A stretch of DNA of 64,000 bases, from NCBI GenBank assembly GCA_015478855.1, contig JADMKJ010000026.1, positions 33,101 to 97,100 of the forward strand, given 5' to 3'. Source of the stretch: Proteiniphilum sp. GTDB taxonomy: Bacteria; Bacteroidota; Bacteroidia; Bacteroidales; Dysgonomonadaceae. Positions 34,368 through 43,650 of this stretch are shown piece after piece. Numbering within the stretch: position 1 is the first letter of the stretch; the number at the start of each line of letters is the position of its first letter. Both the position numbers and the translations under genes were made by a program. Below the pieces are notes generated by a model. The model saw only the letters and a list, made by a program, of their open reading frames with translations, was not told the DNA's origin and ran no database searches.

Positions 34368-36398
34368 TTAATCATTCATGGAAATCAGGAACTCTTCGTT
34401 GTTTGAAGTGCGTCGCATACGATTCAACAGGAACTCCATTGCTTCCACCGAATTCATATCGGAGAGGAAATTGCGGAGTACCCACATGCGGTTGAGCGTC
34501 TCCGCAGAAAGGAGCAAGTCGTCGCGACGGGTACTTGATGCGATAATGTCTATCGACGGGAACACACGTTTGTTGGAGAGCCTGCGATCGAGCTGCAGCT
34601 CCATATTACCTGTACCCTTGAACTCTTCAAAGATCACATCATCCATCTTGGAACCGGTGTCGGTAAGCGCAGTTGCAATGATGGTGAGTGAACCGCCGAA
34701 CTCGATGTTTCGTGCCGCTCCGAAGAAGCGTTTGGGTTTGTGCAGGGCGTTGGCATCCACACCTCCCGAAAGTACTTTTCCTGAGGCGGGTTGCACGGTG
34801 TTATAGGCACGTGCAAGGCGAGTGATGGAGTCGAGAAGAATAACCACATCATGACCGCATTCCACCAGTCGACGTGCTTTGTTCAGCACGATCTCTGCAA
34901 TTTTCACATGGCGGTCTGCCGGCTCATCGAATGTAGAAGCGATCACCTCGGCATTCACACTTCGTTCCATGTCGGTCACCTCCTCGGGACGTTCGTCAAT
35001 AAGCAGGATAATCATATATACTTCAGGGTGATTATCTGCAATAGCATTGGCAATGTCTTTCAGTAACACTGTTTTACCTGTTTTCGGCTGCGCCACGATC
35101 AGACCACGTTGTCCTTTTCCAATGGGAGAGAACATATCAACTACACGACATGAAAGGTTGTCGTTATGACCTTTGGTGAGATTAAACTTTTCGTTGGGGA
35201 ATAATGGTTTCAGGTGATCGAAAGGAACACGATCACGTACATCATCCGGTTTACGACCATTGATGTTATCTACTTTTACCAGGGGGAAGAATTTCTCACC
35301 CTCCTTAGGTGGGCGGATAGGTCCCTCTACGACGTCACCGGTTTTTAATCCGAAGAGACGTATCTGCGACTGAGATACATAAATATCATCCGGTGATGAC
35401 ATATAATTGTAATCAGATGAACGTAGAAATCCATATCCGTCAGGCATTATTTCCAGTACACCCGTAGCTGTCAATATGCCATCGAAATCATAACCTGAAT
35501 CTTTCTCTTTCTCTTTTTGTTGTGGCGGCTGATTTTGATTAATTGCCGGAGTATGGCTTTTGTTTTGTTGTGCCTGAGGCTGTTGTTTATTCTGTAAGGG
35601 TGAAGGTGCCAGCAGATCCTGCAAAGAAACTTTTCCGCCTGTTGACGGAACCACATCATCGGGGAGGGATTGATCCACTGACGAGTCTTCAGCAACTACC
35701 GGAGGCAATGTTACCGGAGCAGGTGTGTTCTTCTTTTCGTCATCACGGTGTTTGGATGAACGAAATACCAATTGAATTGGTTTGCTCACAGCTTTTGCGT
35801 TACCCGCAATCTCCTCATTTTTTTCTGTAACCAATTTGTTCTCTTCAGGCTTTACCTCAGGCTTAACCTCAGCTTTAATCCCTTTATTAACCTCTTTATT
35901 TATGTCGGGTTTTATCTCACGTACAACATCAGGTTTAATTTCAGGTTTAGCTTCTGGTATATTCTGAGCTTTCGGCTGAACATGTGATGGTGTTGTGACT
36001 TCTTTTTTTACTTCCGGTATTCTCTTGTCAGAAACAGTGTCATCCTTCTTTACCAGTTTAGGTCTTTCAGTTGCTGTTGCAACTGGTTTTGATTGCGTTT
36101 TGGCTGGTTTTTGATTTTTATTGACAGGATTTTTATCCTTTGATTCCGCTTTATTTGATGTAGGTTTTTTTTTCTGACTCCTGGTGCTGTTATCGGAACG
36201 TTTTCTGCCGCTATTATTCTGTCTTCCTACTGGTTCAGGTCCCAGATTCTTTGTCTCGGCAATAGCTTGCTCATCGAGAATCTTGTATATGAGTTCTTCT
36301 TTTTTATATGCATCAGGTCGTCTGATACCCAGTTCTTTAGCAAGAACCCGTAATTCTGTTGTGAGCTTTTCGTTAAGCTCAATAATGTTATAAGCCAT
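34368..36398 (-). CDS. rho: Transcription termination factor Rho with long disordered insert
   Basis: This 676-aa RNA-dependent ATPase terminates transcription. The N-terminal Rho helical bundle (about 1-45, [26 protein letters not shown]) is separated from the core by about 260 low-complexity residues rich in Lys, Pro, Glu and Gln, with tandem EVKPEVKPE-type repeats (about 50-310). The cold-shock-like RNA-binding domain follows ([25 protein letters not shown]), then the motor with Walker A ([16 protein letters not shown]), [13 protein letters not shown] and the Q/R loops to the end. E. coli Rho has 419 residues, so the extra length is nearly all insert, a feature known from Bacteroidetes. 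The transcript leader is long (about 180 nt from the -7 box). Confidence 0.96.
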   Translation of the reverse strand: MAYNIIELNEKLTTELRVLAKELGIRRPDAYKKEELIYKILDEQAIAETKNLGPEPVGRQNNSGRKRSDNSTRSQKKKPTSNKAESKDKNPVNKNQKPAKTQSKPVATATERPKLVKKDDTVSDKRIPEVKKEVTTPSHVQPKAQNIPEAKPEIKPDVVREIKPDINKEVNKGIKAEVKPEVKPEENKLVTEKNEEIAGNAKAVSKPIQLVFRSSKHRDDEKKNTPAPVTLPPVVAEDSSVDQSLPDDVVPSTGGKVSLQDLLAPSPLQNKQQPQAQQNKSHTPAINQNQPPQQKEKEKDSGYDFDGILTATGVLEIMPDGYGFLRSSDYNYMSSPDDIYVSQSQIRLFGLKTGDVVEGPIRPPKEGEKFFPLVKVDNINGRKPDDVRDRVPFDHLKPLFPNEKFNLTKGHNDNLSCRVVDMFSPIGKGQRGLIVAQPKTGKTVLLKDIANAIADNHPEVYMIILLIDERPEEVTDMERSVNAEVIASTFDEPADRHVKIAEIVLNKARRLVECGHDVVILLDSITRLARAYNTVQPASGKVLSGGVDANALHKPKRFFGAARNIEFGGSLTIIATALTDTGSKMDDVIFEEFKGTGNMELQLDRRLSNKRVFPSIDIIASSTRRDDLLLSAETLNRMWVLRNFLSDMNSVEAMEFLLNRMRRTSNNEEFLISMND

Positions 36399-36703
36399 GT
36401 AGATCTATTAATATTCGTTATGGTTTTTGAATAAAATACTGTAAATGAAAGATGCCCGGTCTGAGCGATGGATGCAAAGAATCCATACTAATTCAGCAAT
36501 ATGACCGGATATAAATTTGTTTGAAATGAATATGCAAATGATTAACAGTAGTATGAGTATATGTACTGTTGAAGATTCTATCGCAAAGGTAATGTTTTTT
36601 TTGAAAACGAAGAATAACTTCGATAGTTTTTTTTCGATCGAAGCGAATTATTTCAAAAAGGGGGCTATAGACTCTTTTTTATAAGGGTTTTCTCCTGCAA
36701 AAA
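36399..36703. other. 305-bp region upstream of rho
   Basis: It contains a perfect minus-strand -7 box (36584-36591) and therefore a leader of about 180 nt for rho, plus the end of the upstream DUF6340 gene transcript. No ORF of note was seen. Confidence 0.6.
36584..36591 (-). promoter_or_regulatory. Candidate -7 box for rho
   Basis: TACCTTTG on the minus strand fits TAnnTTTG exactly. The -33 region (TTCT at 36611-36614) is poor. Confidence 0.45.
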
Positions 36704-37753
36704 TTAAAGATCGTCCATATTAAGTCTGTTGCCCGTATTATTGCGTCTCATTATTTCGTTCTTGTAAAGGAGTGATCTTCTTCTCTCCAATGAGTTTTGT
36801 GTCGTTGACTGTACAAAGAGATCATTTGCAATGATTGCCCACTCAAGTGCTTTATCCATGTCATCGAGCATCTCATATGCCAGTGCGATATTGGTTGCTG
36901 CCTTTGCTTTATTGGTTTTGTTGGAACGGCTATTATAAAACGTTTCCCACTTTTCTATCGCTGAAAACCATTCTGCTCTTTTTGCAAAAGCTTCTCCTTC
37001 ACGCATCAACGATCCGGGTAGAGTGTAGTACCATCTGTCCTGCATCTCCCAGTGCGGGGCAAAGACATATGTCATCTTCTCTGCAGCCTCCACGGCCAGT
37101 AATTTCATACCCTCTTCACGTGAGGGAAGCATGGCGTCAGCATAAGCCAATTTATCCGGGATATCGAATCCTTCCCATCGTATACTGTCAATATAATGTA
37201 CTGCAGGAATTTTACCTTCCATGGTGGGTAGATAGACACGAAGTATGGAATGAATCTTACCTGTCATAGCACTATAAGTGTAGCCCTGCTGACGGTAAAA
37301 CTCCTGTTTCCTGGTCTCCATAATCAGTTTGTCGAGTGAGATGATCGCATCGGCACCTGTCTTACTTCTAATTTCATTCATCATTTCAGGTGTGAGTGGT
37401 TGTTCACGGAAAAAATCTTTGTCATCTCTCAAAGGTTCATCCAGAAATAGTACCCGTTGAAAATAATCCTCCTCCTCCAGAAACTGCGCCAGGGCTTCTG
37501 TATAGTATACTGCGATGCTATCAGATGAGCCCTTTTCTTTTTGAACATCTGAACGTCCTAATAATTTTGAGTCATGTCCGATATCATCGGGTTGTTCCAC
37601 AACATTATTCACCACAATCACCGAAAGCACGTCAGATGGTAAAGCGACCTGAGCAGGCTCACGTGTTTCCACGGTTAAATATTTAATACCTGCACAACTG
37701 CTCAGGAGCAATCCAACTAGAAGAACAATTAAAAAAGGAGTTATCCGTTTCAT
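36704..37753 (-). CDS. DUF6340-like lipoprotein with TPR-type C-terminus
   Basis: The 349-aa envelope lipoprotein has a lipobox LLLSSC (Cys about 20) and a domain with LSVIVVNNVVEQPDDIG and IRSKTGADAIISLDKLIM, resembling the Bacteroidetes DUF6340 family. The C-terminal helical part (FSAIEKWETFYNSRSNKTNKAKAATNIALAYEMLDDMDKAL) reads as TPR repeats. The function is unknown; assembly of an envelope complex is a guess. The open frame extends to 37840, but only the ATG at 37753 (MKRITPFLIVLL) gives a normal lipoprotein leader. Confidence 0.75.
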   Translation of the reverse strand: MKRITPFLIVLLVGLLLSSCAGIKYLTVETREPAQVALPSDVLSVIVVNNVVEQPDDIGHDSKLLGRSDVQKEKGSSDSIAVYYTEALAQFLEEEDYFQRVLFLDEPLRDDKDFFREQPLTPEMMNEIRSKTGADAIISLDKLIMETRKQEFYRQQGYTYSAMTGKIHSILRVYLPTMEGKIPAVHYIDSIRWEGFDIPDKLAYADAMLPSREEGMKLLAVEAAEKMTYVFAPHWEMQDRWYYTLPGSLMREGEAFAKRAEWFSAIEKWETFYNSRSNKTNKAKAATNIALAYEMLDDMDKALEWAIIANDLFVQSTTQNSLERRRSLLYKNEIMRRNNTGNRLNMDDL

Positions 37754-38081
37754 ACGATTTATATATTTTTCATTTAAGTGTATCGAACAAGTGGCGATCA
37801 TATTAAAGTGTGATAAAATGCATCTTTTGGTTTCATACAATAATTGTAGGCAAAGAAAGATATTTTTGAGATTCGTTTCTTACACCTCTCTAACATTTTT
37901 CGGGTGTAAATGTTTTCTATATTATAAATAAGTCGATTCTATATAGAGAGTCATTTTATCATAATTGGTTTAATTATGAGACCTGTTTTTTTATGAAAGT
38001 TAGGTAAGATGTGATTGTAATAGTGAATTTTTGTGTATATTTGTTGCTTTCTTCCTAACACAAAAGAAACAAATAAACTCT
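37754..38081. other. 328-bp divergent region between DUF6340 gene and etfB
   Basis: The right end carries the etfB promoter (38014-38043). I found no clear promoter box for the minus-strand gene, no ORF and no terminator. Confidence 0.5.
38014..38043 (+). promoter_or_regulatory. Candidate promoter for etfB-etfA
   Basis: TATATTTG at 38036-38043 fits the -7 box, with ATTG at 38014-38017 as a near -33 match at 18 nt. The start site would lie near 38050, 32 nt before the ATG at 38082. Confidence 0.55.
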
Positions 38082-38954
38082 ATGCAATTTAACATTATTG
38101 TGTTGGCCAAGCAGGTCCCTGATACCCGTAATGTGGGGAAAGATGCTATGAAGGCCGACGGAACTGTGAACAGGGCGGCACTGCCCGCAATTTTCAATCC
38201 CGAAGATTTGAATGCTTTGGAACAGGCACTCCGGATCAAGGATCAGCATCCCGGAACAAAAATAACTATGCTTACAATGGGACCCGGAAGGGCTGCTAAT
38301 ATATTGCGTGAAGGACTCTTCCGTGGTGCAGACGACGGGGTGCTACTAACCGACAGGGCTTTTGCCGGCGCCGACACACTGGCCACATCCTATGCGTTGT
38401 CTATGGCAGCAAAAAAGATCGGGTCCTATGATATCATTATCTCAGGGCGACAGGCTATTGATGGTGATACCGCTCAGGTGGGACCGCAGATAGCTGAGAA
38501 GCTGGGAATACCTCAAATCACTTATGCCGAAGATATCGAAAGAATTGAGAATGGTAAGGTGAGAGTGAAACGACGCCTGGAGCACGGAGTAGAAATTGTG
38601 GAATGCCCACTACCCGTAGTGATTACCGTGAATGGATCTGCTGCACCCTGCAGACCACGAAACGCGAAGCTGCTTCAAAAGTACAAACATGCCAAAACCA
38701 TCACCGAGCGGCAGGTGGAACATATCGACTATATCGACATCTACAGCAGTCGTCCTTATCTGAACCTTACAGAATGGAGTGTTGCCGATGTGGATGCCGA
38801 TCCGGTACAGTGCGGTCTTTCCGGATCACCTACGAAGGTGAAAAAGATTGAGAATGTTGTTTTTCAGGCGAAAGAGAGCAAACGTCTCAACGGTAACGAT
38901 GCCGAGATTGATGAGTTGATGAGGGAGTTGATAGAAAATCACACGATAGGTTAA
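38082..38954 (+). CDS. etfB: Electron transfer flavoprotein beta subunit
   Basis: The 290-aa subunit binds AMP (or, in bifurcating forms, a second FAD) and passes electrons from acyl-CoA dehydrogenases with EtfA. Family blocks are IIVLAKQVPDTRNVG, FNPEDLNALEQALRI, GADDGVLLTDRAFAGADTLATSYALS, IISGRQAIDGDTAQVGPQIAEKLGI and GSAAPCRPRNAKLLQKYK. A longer frame begins at 38031, but the promoter at 38014-38043 overlaps it, so the ATG at 38082 is chosen. etfA follows after 18 nt and an acyl-CoA dehydrogenase after that. Whether this pair bifurcates electrons cannot be decided by eye. Confidence 0.95.
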   Translation: MQFNIIVLAKQVPDTRNVGKDAMKADGTVNRAALPAIFNPEDLNALEQALRIKDQHPGTKITMLTMGPGRAANILREGLFRGADDGVLLTDRAFAGADTLATSYALSMAAKKIGSYDIIISGRQAIDGDTAQVGPQIAEKLGIPQITYAEDIERIENGKVRVKRRLEHGVEIVECPLPVVITVNGSAAPCRPRNAKLLQKYKHAKTITERQVEHIDYIDIYSSRPYLNLTEWSVADVDADPVQCGLSGSPTKVKKIENVVFQAKESKRLNGNDAEIDELMRELIENHTIG

Positions 38955-38972
38955 CACAATTGAAATAAAAGA

Positions 38973-39992
38973 ATGAATAACATATTTGTATACTTGGAAA
39001 TTGAAGAGGGGATAGTAGCCGATGTGAGTCAGGAACTACTTACCAAAGGACGCTCACTAGCTAATCAGTTGGGATGTAAACTGGAAGCGATCGCTGCGGG
39101 AGCAACCCTCGGAACGGTTGAGCAGCAGGTGCTCCCCTATGGGGTGGATAAATTGCATCTCTTTGGTGAAGAGCGATTGTCACCCTACACCACACTGCCC
39201 CACACCTCAATCCTGGTTAAGCTTTTCACAGAGGAGAAACCACAGATTTGCCTGATGGGAGCCACCATCATCGGTCGTGATCTGGGACCCCGTGTTTCGT
39301 CGGCTCTGGGAAGCGGCCTGACGGCCGACTGTACATCACTTGAGATAGGTGATCACGAAGAGAAAAAAGCGGGTAAAACTTACAAAGACCTGCTTTACCA
39401 GATACGCCCCGCTTTTGGAGGTAATATTGTGGCATGGATCGTGAACCCTGATCACCGACCGCAAATGGCAACTGTTCGCGAAGGGGTGATGAAAAAAGAG
39501 ATCGTCGATCCCTACTACAAGGGAGAGGTTATTGAACATCAGGTGAGTGATTATGTGAAGGAGGAAGATTATGTCCTGACCATCATCGACCGTCATATTG
39601 AGAAATCGAAGGTGAATATTAAGAATTCACCCATCATCATTTCAGGTGGATATGGTGTAGGTTCGAAGGAGAACTTCGATTTGCTTTATAAACTAGCCGA
39701 TGTGCTGGGAGCTGAAGTGGGTGCATCGCGTGCAGCGGTCGATGCCGGTTTTGTTGAGCATGAACGTCAGGTTGGCCAGACCGGTGTGACCGTCCGCCCG
39801 AAGGTCTATATCGCCTGCGGTATCTCGGGACAGATACAGCATATCGCCGGAATGCAGGAGAGCTCTATCATCATCTCCATCAACAACGATCCCAATGCTC
39901 CTATCAATGCAATTGCCGATTATGTGATCACCGGAGAAATTGAACGGGTGATCCCAAAGATGATTAAACACTATAAGAGCAATACTAAATAG
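38973..39992 (+). CDS. etfA: Electron transfer flavoprotein alpha subunit
   Basis: The 339-aa FAD-binding partner of EtfB has an N-terminal nucleotide-binding-like domain (VYLEIEEGIVADVSQELLTKG). The C-terminal FAD domain is well conserved: ISGGYGVGSKENF, GASRAAVDAGF, QVGQTGVTVRPKVYIACGISGQIQH and INNDPNAPINAIADYVI. No N-terminal ferredoxin domain is present. It lies 18 nt after etfB. A 17-nt repeat found also at xerD begins next to its stop codon. Confidence 0.96.
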   Translation: MNNIFVYLEIEEGIVADVSQELLTKGRSLANQLGCKLEAIAAGATLGTVEQQVLPYGVDKLHLFGEERLSPYTTLPHTSILVKLFTEEKPQICLMGATIIGRDLGPRVSSALGSGLTADCTSLEIGDHEEKKAGKTYKDLLYQIRPAFGGNIVAWIVNPDHRPQMATVREGVMKKEIVDPYYKGEVIEHQVSDYVKEEDYVLTIIDRHIEKSKVNIKNSPIIISGGYGVGSKENFDLLYKLADVLGAEVGASRAAVDAGFVEHERQVGQTGVTVRPKVYIACGISGQIQHIAGMQESSIIISINNDPNAPINAIADYVITGEIERVIPKMIKHYKSNTK

Positions 39993-40007
39993 TGAAAAGT
40001 GAAAAAT
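39991..40007 (+). repeat. 17-bp repeat copy 2 (at etfA stop)
   Basis: AGTGAAAAGTGAAAAAT is identical to 31298-31314 and again overlaps the end of a coding region (etfA TAG at 39990-39992). A partial further unit (ATAGTGAAAA) lies at 40010-40019. Confidence 0.7.
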
Positions 40008-40116
40008 AAATAGTGAAAACAAAAGGGTGTACAACCAATAGAGAATAAGTGAGTAACAAAAATCCTGGTCAGACTATACCCGCAAACAGAATAATCAAAT
40101 AACAGAACGATATATA

Positions 40117-41835
40117 ATGGCAAACTTTTATACAGATACCCCACAGTTCAGACATTACCTTGACCATCCATTGATGAAACGAATTGTGGAATTGAAAGAA
40201 AGAAATTACGCTGATAAGGAAAACTGTGATTACGCACCGATGGATTTTGAAGATGCTATGGACAGTTACGATAAAGTGCTGGAAGTGGTAGGTGAGATAT
40301 GCGGAGATATCATTGAACCCAATGCAGAGGCAGTTGATCAGAGCGGTCCCACGGTCAGTGATGGTAGGGTAAGCTATGCAGCTGCCACGCAGGATAATCT
40401 CGATGCACTCAATAAAGCAGAGCTTATGGGGATGGGTCTTGCCCGTAAGTATGGAGGACTTAATTTTCCGATGGTTCCTTATATGATCTCGGCAGATATC
40501 GTCAGTCGTGCCGACGCCAGCTTTCAGAATATATGGATGCTGCAGGACTGTGGTGAGACCATCTATGAGTTTGCCGAAGAGGAGCAAAGGAACCGCTTCC
40601 TTCCGCGCATTGTGAAGGGTGAAACCATGTCGATGGACCTGACTGAGCCGGATGCCGGGTCTGATCTGCAGGCTGTGATGCTGAAAGCATCCTACAACCA
40701 GGAAGAGGGACAGTGGTATCTGAACGGTGTTAAGCGTTTCATCACCAACGGTGATGCCGATATACACCTGGTGCTTGCCCGTTCTGAAGAGGGTACGAAG
40801 GATGCCCGCGGTCTCTCCATGTTTGTATACGACAAAAAAAGTGGTGGTGTAAACGTACGTCGCATCGAGAACAAGATGGGTATCAAGGGAGCACCCACTT
40901 GTGAGCTGGTCTTCAAGAATGCCAAAGCCGAGTTGATAGGAACACGCCGGATGGGATTGATCAGGTATGTGATGTCGCTGATGAACGGTGCCCGGCTAGG
41001 GATCATGGCACAGTCGGTGGGCCTCTCAGAGGCAGCTACGCGTGAGGCCTACGATTATGCGATTGAACGTCGCCAGTTTGGTAAAGCGATCATTGAGTTC
41101 CCTCCGGTCTATGAGATGCTGGCCAACATGCGGGCCAAAACAGACGCTTCTCGTACACTGTTGTACGAAACCTGTCGTTTTGTGGATATGTACAAGACGC
41201 TGGAGGATATTGCCAGAGAACGTAAGCTTACACCGGAGGAGAGAACGGAGATGAAGTATTATTCACGCCTGGCCGATGCATTCACCCCTCTCGGTAAAGG
41301 TATGAGCAGTGAGTATGCCAATCAGAATGCCTACGATGCCATTCAGGTGCACGGTGGATCGGGATATATGAAAGACTACAAGTGCGAGCGCCTCTACAGG
41401 GATGCACGCATCACCAATATCTACGAGGGGACAACCCAGCTGCAGGTGGTGGCAGCCATCCGCCACGTAACAACAGGTACCTATCTCCAACGTATCAGAG
41501 AGTATGAAGCAATGCCGGTAACGCCCGAGCTGGAGCCGCTGAAACGTGTTTTATCAAACATGGCACAGATGTATGAGAAACTGATCGAGCAGGTGGCTGC
41601 CCCCAAGGATGAGGAATACCTTGACTTCCATGCACGCCGCCTAGTGGAGAGTGCAGGGCATCTGATCGCTGGACATCTTCTCTTGCAGGATACAAACAAG
41701 AATCAGGAGTTGTTCCGTCGCAGTGCCGAGGTCTACATACACTACGGACAGATTGAGGTGATGAAGAACTATCACTTCGTCACCAAAGCACGTATCGAGG
41801 ATATGGCCTACTATAAACCCGGCATCACGGAGTAA
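40117..41835 (+). CDS. Acyl-CoA dehydrogenase, long form
   Basis: The 572-aa flavoenzyme oxidises an acyl-CoA to the 2-enoyl-CoA and hands electrons to the EtfAB encoded just upstream. Visible are LTEPDAGSDLQAV (FAD/substrate loop), RRQFGKAIIEFPPV, IQVHGGSGYMKDYKCERLYRDARI and NIYEGTTQLQ, whose Glu is the catalytic base of the butyryl/medium-chain type. The C-terminus extends about 170 residues past the usual 380, adding a helical module seen in long acyl-CoA dehydrogenases. Butyrate or branched-chain acid metabolism is plausible. A terminator follows 24 nt after the stop. Confidence 0.94.
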   Translation: MANFYTDTPQFRHYLDHPLMKRIVELKERNYADKENCDYAPMDFEDAMDSYDKVLEVVGEICGDIIEPNAEAVDQSGPTVSDGRVSYAAATQDNLDALNKAELMGMGLARKYGGLNFPMVPYMISADIVSRADASFQNIWMLQDCGETIYEFAEEEQRNRFLPRIVKGETMSMDLTEPDAGSDLQAVMLKASYNQEEGQWYLNGVKRFITNGDADIHLVLARSEEGTKDARGLSMFVYDKKSGGVNVRRIENKMGIKGAPTCELVFKNAKAELIGTRRMGLIRYVMSLMNGARLGIMAQSVGLSEAATREAYDYAIERRQFGKAIIEFPPVYEMLANMRAKTDASRTLLYETCRFVDMYKTLEDIARERKLTPEERTEMKYYSRLADAFTPLGKGMSSEYANQNAYDAIQVHGGSGYMKDYKCERLYRDARITNIYEGTTQLQVVAAIRHVTTGTYLQRIREYEAMPVTPELEPLKRVLSNMAQMYEKLIEQVAAPKDEEYLDFHARRLVESAGHLIAGHLLLQDTNKNQELFRRSAEVYIHYGQIEVMKNYHFVTKARIEDMAYYKPGITE

Positions 41836-41859
41836 AAAAAGTTCAAAAGAAAAGTGAAG

Positions 41860-41893
41860 AAAGACAGCCTATTTATTTGGGTTGTCTTTTTTT
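41860..41893. terminator. Terminator after acyl-CoA dehydrogenase
   Basis: AAAGACAGCC (41860-41869) pairs with GGTTGTCTTT (41880-41889, one G-T pair), followed by more T. It sits between convergent genes and may serve both. Confidence 0.85.
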
Positions 41894-41900
41894 ATGATGA

Positions 41901-42791
41901 TTATCTTCCCGGACGGAAGAGCAGTTCCAACTTGGGCTGGGGTCGCATCTTGCCGCTGAACATATCACGCATCCATATCACACCGGCCTCCACACCGGTG
42001 GTTGAGTTGAACCAGTGCTCCACCGAGCCGCCATAGTAAGGGGTGTTCATCATCGGCATCATGGGAGCTGCGGGACGGTTGTTCCGCTGCATCACAGGCA
42101 TGCCGCCGTAGGCATTCATAAACCAGTCATCGTTCAGCCGGTAACGGCCGTGCAGATCCATGGTCACGACCGACTGCTTAAGACCGAACATATTTCCTGC
42201 CGTCTGCATGTAGGAGAGACCACCGTCGATCATCATGTTCCTGCTGATCTGGTAACTCGCATCCAGCCCCGTGCTCCAGTGTGGAAGAATTCCGAAGTCG
42301 GAATGGTAGCTGCCGCTTGCCCCAAGGGTAAACGCAGGAGATATAAAATATTGCGATCCCGCGCTAAGGTTGTAGTAGATAGCCTTGCCAAAGTATGGTG
42401 TCTCCACCAGTCCCAGCGTGGTGGAGCTGTAGAGCAGCAGCCTGGGTGCAGGCAGCATCGTCGCCACGGCGGTACGGCTTTTTGTATTGATGAAATCGGT
42501 AGCGGCACCAGACCAATGAACGGGAGGCAGTAAAGAGTTGCCTCTTTCCCGGTTCAGGCTGATCCTGTGGCGTTCATAGGGAGTAAACTGCGGCTCCAGG
42601 TTCTCTGCCGGGTTGAGGCGGGGGAGTCGCAATGGTATTGTTCCGTTGCGGTCAGACGTCATTGAGTCGGTCTTCAGTTCCAAAGATCTGCCCGTTTCCA
42701 GCCTGAGGCTGTCCTGCTTCAGCGGGTTATCCTGGGCATAGATGGTTGAGTAAATGAAAAGCAATAGCAAAGAAATATAAACATGTCTCAT
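41901..42791 (-). CDS. Exported, probably outer-membrane beta-barrel protein, unknown function
   Basis: The 296-aa protein starts with a signal peptide (MRHVYISLLLLFIYSTIYAQ). A polar linker with a Pro-rich stretch follows, then repeated amphipathic beta-strands (LSAGSQYFISPAFTLGASGS, TGLDASYQISRNMMIDGGLS, LHGRYRLNDDWFMNAYGG) and an Arg-terminated end. A Met/Pro-rich loop (PAAPMMPMMNTP) is unusual. I recognise no named family. An upstream in-frame ATG at 42827 overlaps the promoter -7 box, so the ATG at 42791 is preferred. Confidence 0.75.
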   Translation of the reverse strand: MRHVYISLLLLFIYSTIYAQDNPLKQDSLRLETGRSLELKTDSMTSDRNGTIPLRLPRLNPAENLEPQFTPYERHRISLNRERGNSLLPPVHWSGAATDFINTKSRTAVATMLPAPRLLLYSSTTLGLVETPYFGKAIYYNLSAGSQYFISPAFTLGASGSYHSDFGILPHWSTGLDASYQISRNMMIDGGLSYMQTAGNMFGLKQSVVTMDLHGRYRLNDDWFMNAYGGMPVMQRNNRPAAPMMPMMNTPYYGGSVEHWFNSTTGVEAGVIWMRDMFSGKMRPQPKLELLFRPGR

Positions 42792-42826
42792 GTGAATAAC
42801 CGCTTTTGAGATGAATACTCTATCCA

Positions 42827-42857
42827 CAAAGGTAATAAACTTTATAAGATCCTCAGA
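42827..42857 (-). promoter_or_regulatory. Candidate promoter for the exported barrel gene
   Basis: On the minus strand TACCTTTG (42827-42834) fits the -7 box, and TCTG (42854-42857) is a partial -33 match 19 nt upstream. The leader to the ATG at 42791 is about 30 nt. Confidence 0.5.
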
Positions 42858-43005
42858 AATGGATCTCTCTATTTAACTTTTTCCGTTTGGTCGTTCCCTT
42901 AATTTTCTATTTCTTTGTTACTGAAAAATAACAAACGCTAAAATCGATTGCCTATAAGTCCTCTTTACTCGACTAAATTAACATAACAATTTAAGCAGTA
43001 AAGCT

Positions 43006-43599
43006 ATGGATACTCTCAGCACGATGGCCGATGAGGAATTGGTTATATCGTATGCCGACGGCAACAACAGTGCGTTTGATACTCTCCTCCACAGACACAA
43101 GCAGCAGCTTTATAATTATATCTTCTACACGGTACGCGACAGTGACCTGGCAGAGGACATCTTTCAGGATACTTTCATCAAGGCAATCACCACCATCAAA
43201 CAAGGGAGATATACCGAGACTGGCAGGTTTAAATCATGGATAATGCGCATTGCCCATAATCTGATGATAGACTATTTTCGTCAGAAAAAAAATGAAAACG
43301 CTGTTTCAAATGATGAGTATGAGGTGGATCTGTTCAATAACCCGGCGTTATGTGATGATACCGTGGAGGTAGAAATGGTGAGGACGCAGGTGTTGAGTGA
43401 TGTAAAAAAACTGATCGGGTTCCTGCCAGATTCTCAGCGCGAGGTTGTGGAGATGCGATACTACAGAGATCTAAGCTTCAAAGAGATCGCTGATGTGACG
43501 GGTGTCAGTATCAACACTGCCCTGGGACGCATGCGCTATGCCATACTGAACATGCGCAGGATGGCTGATGATCATAGGATGATACTTACAATGAGTTAA
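43006..43599 (+). CDS. ECF-type RNA polymerase sigma factor
   Basis: The 197-aa alternative sigma factor has region 2 (LVISYADGNNSAFDTLLHRH, then DSDLAEDIFQDTFIKAITT and FKSWIMRIAHNLMIDYFRQ, about 10-95) and region 4 (LPDSQREVVEMRYYRDLSFKEIADVTGVSINTALGRMRYA, about 135-180). It lacks regions 1.1 and 3, as ECF factors do. No FecR-like anti-sigma gene or SusC pair is next to it: a terminator follows 13 nt after the stop, then a 1.5 kb gene-poor stretch. Its control and regulon are unknown. Confidence 0.93.
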   Translation: MDTLSTMADEELVISYADGNNSAFDTLLHRHKQQLYNYIFYTVRDSDLAEDIFQDTFIKAITTIKQGRYTETGRFKSWIMRIAHNLMIDYFRQKKNENAVSNDEYEVDLFNNPALCDDTVEVEMVRTQVLSDVKKLIGFLPDSQREVVEMRYYRDLSFKEIADVTGVSINTALGRMRYAILNMRRMADDHRMILTMS

Positions 43600-43612
43600 G
43601 GAAACGTTATAA

Positions 43613-43650
43613 ACACAAAAAAGCCGGTTGAAAAGCCGGCTTTTTTGTGT
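43613..43650 (+). terminator. Intrinsic terminator of the ECF sigma gene
   Basis: A perfect 15-bp stem (ACACAAAAAAGCCGG at 43613-43627 with 43636-43650) encloses an 8-nt loop and has a T6 tract inside the descending arm. Confidence 0.9.

Noticed and set aside
42820-42828. Second DnaA box (CTATCCACA)
   Set aside because: One mismatch, single copy, and it overlaps the -7 box of an unrelated gene; likely chance.
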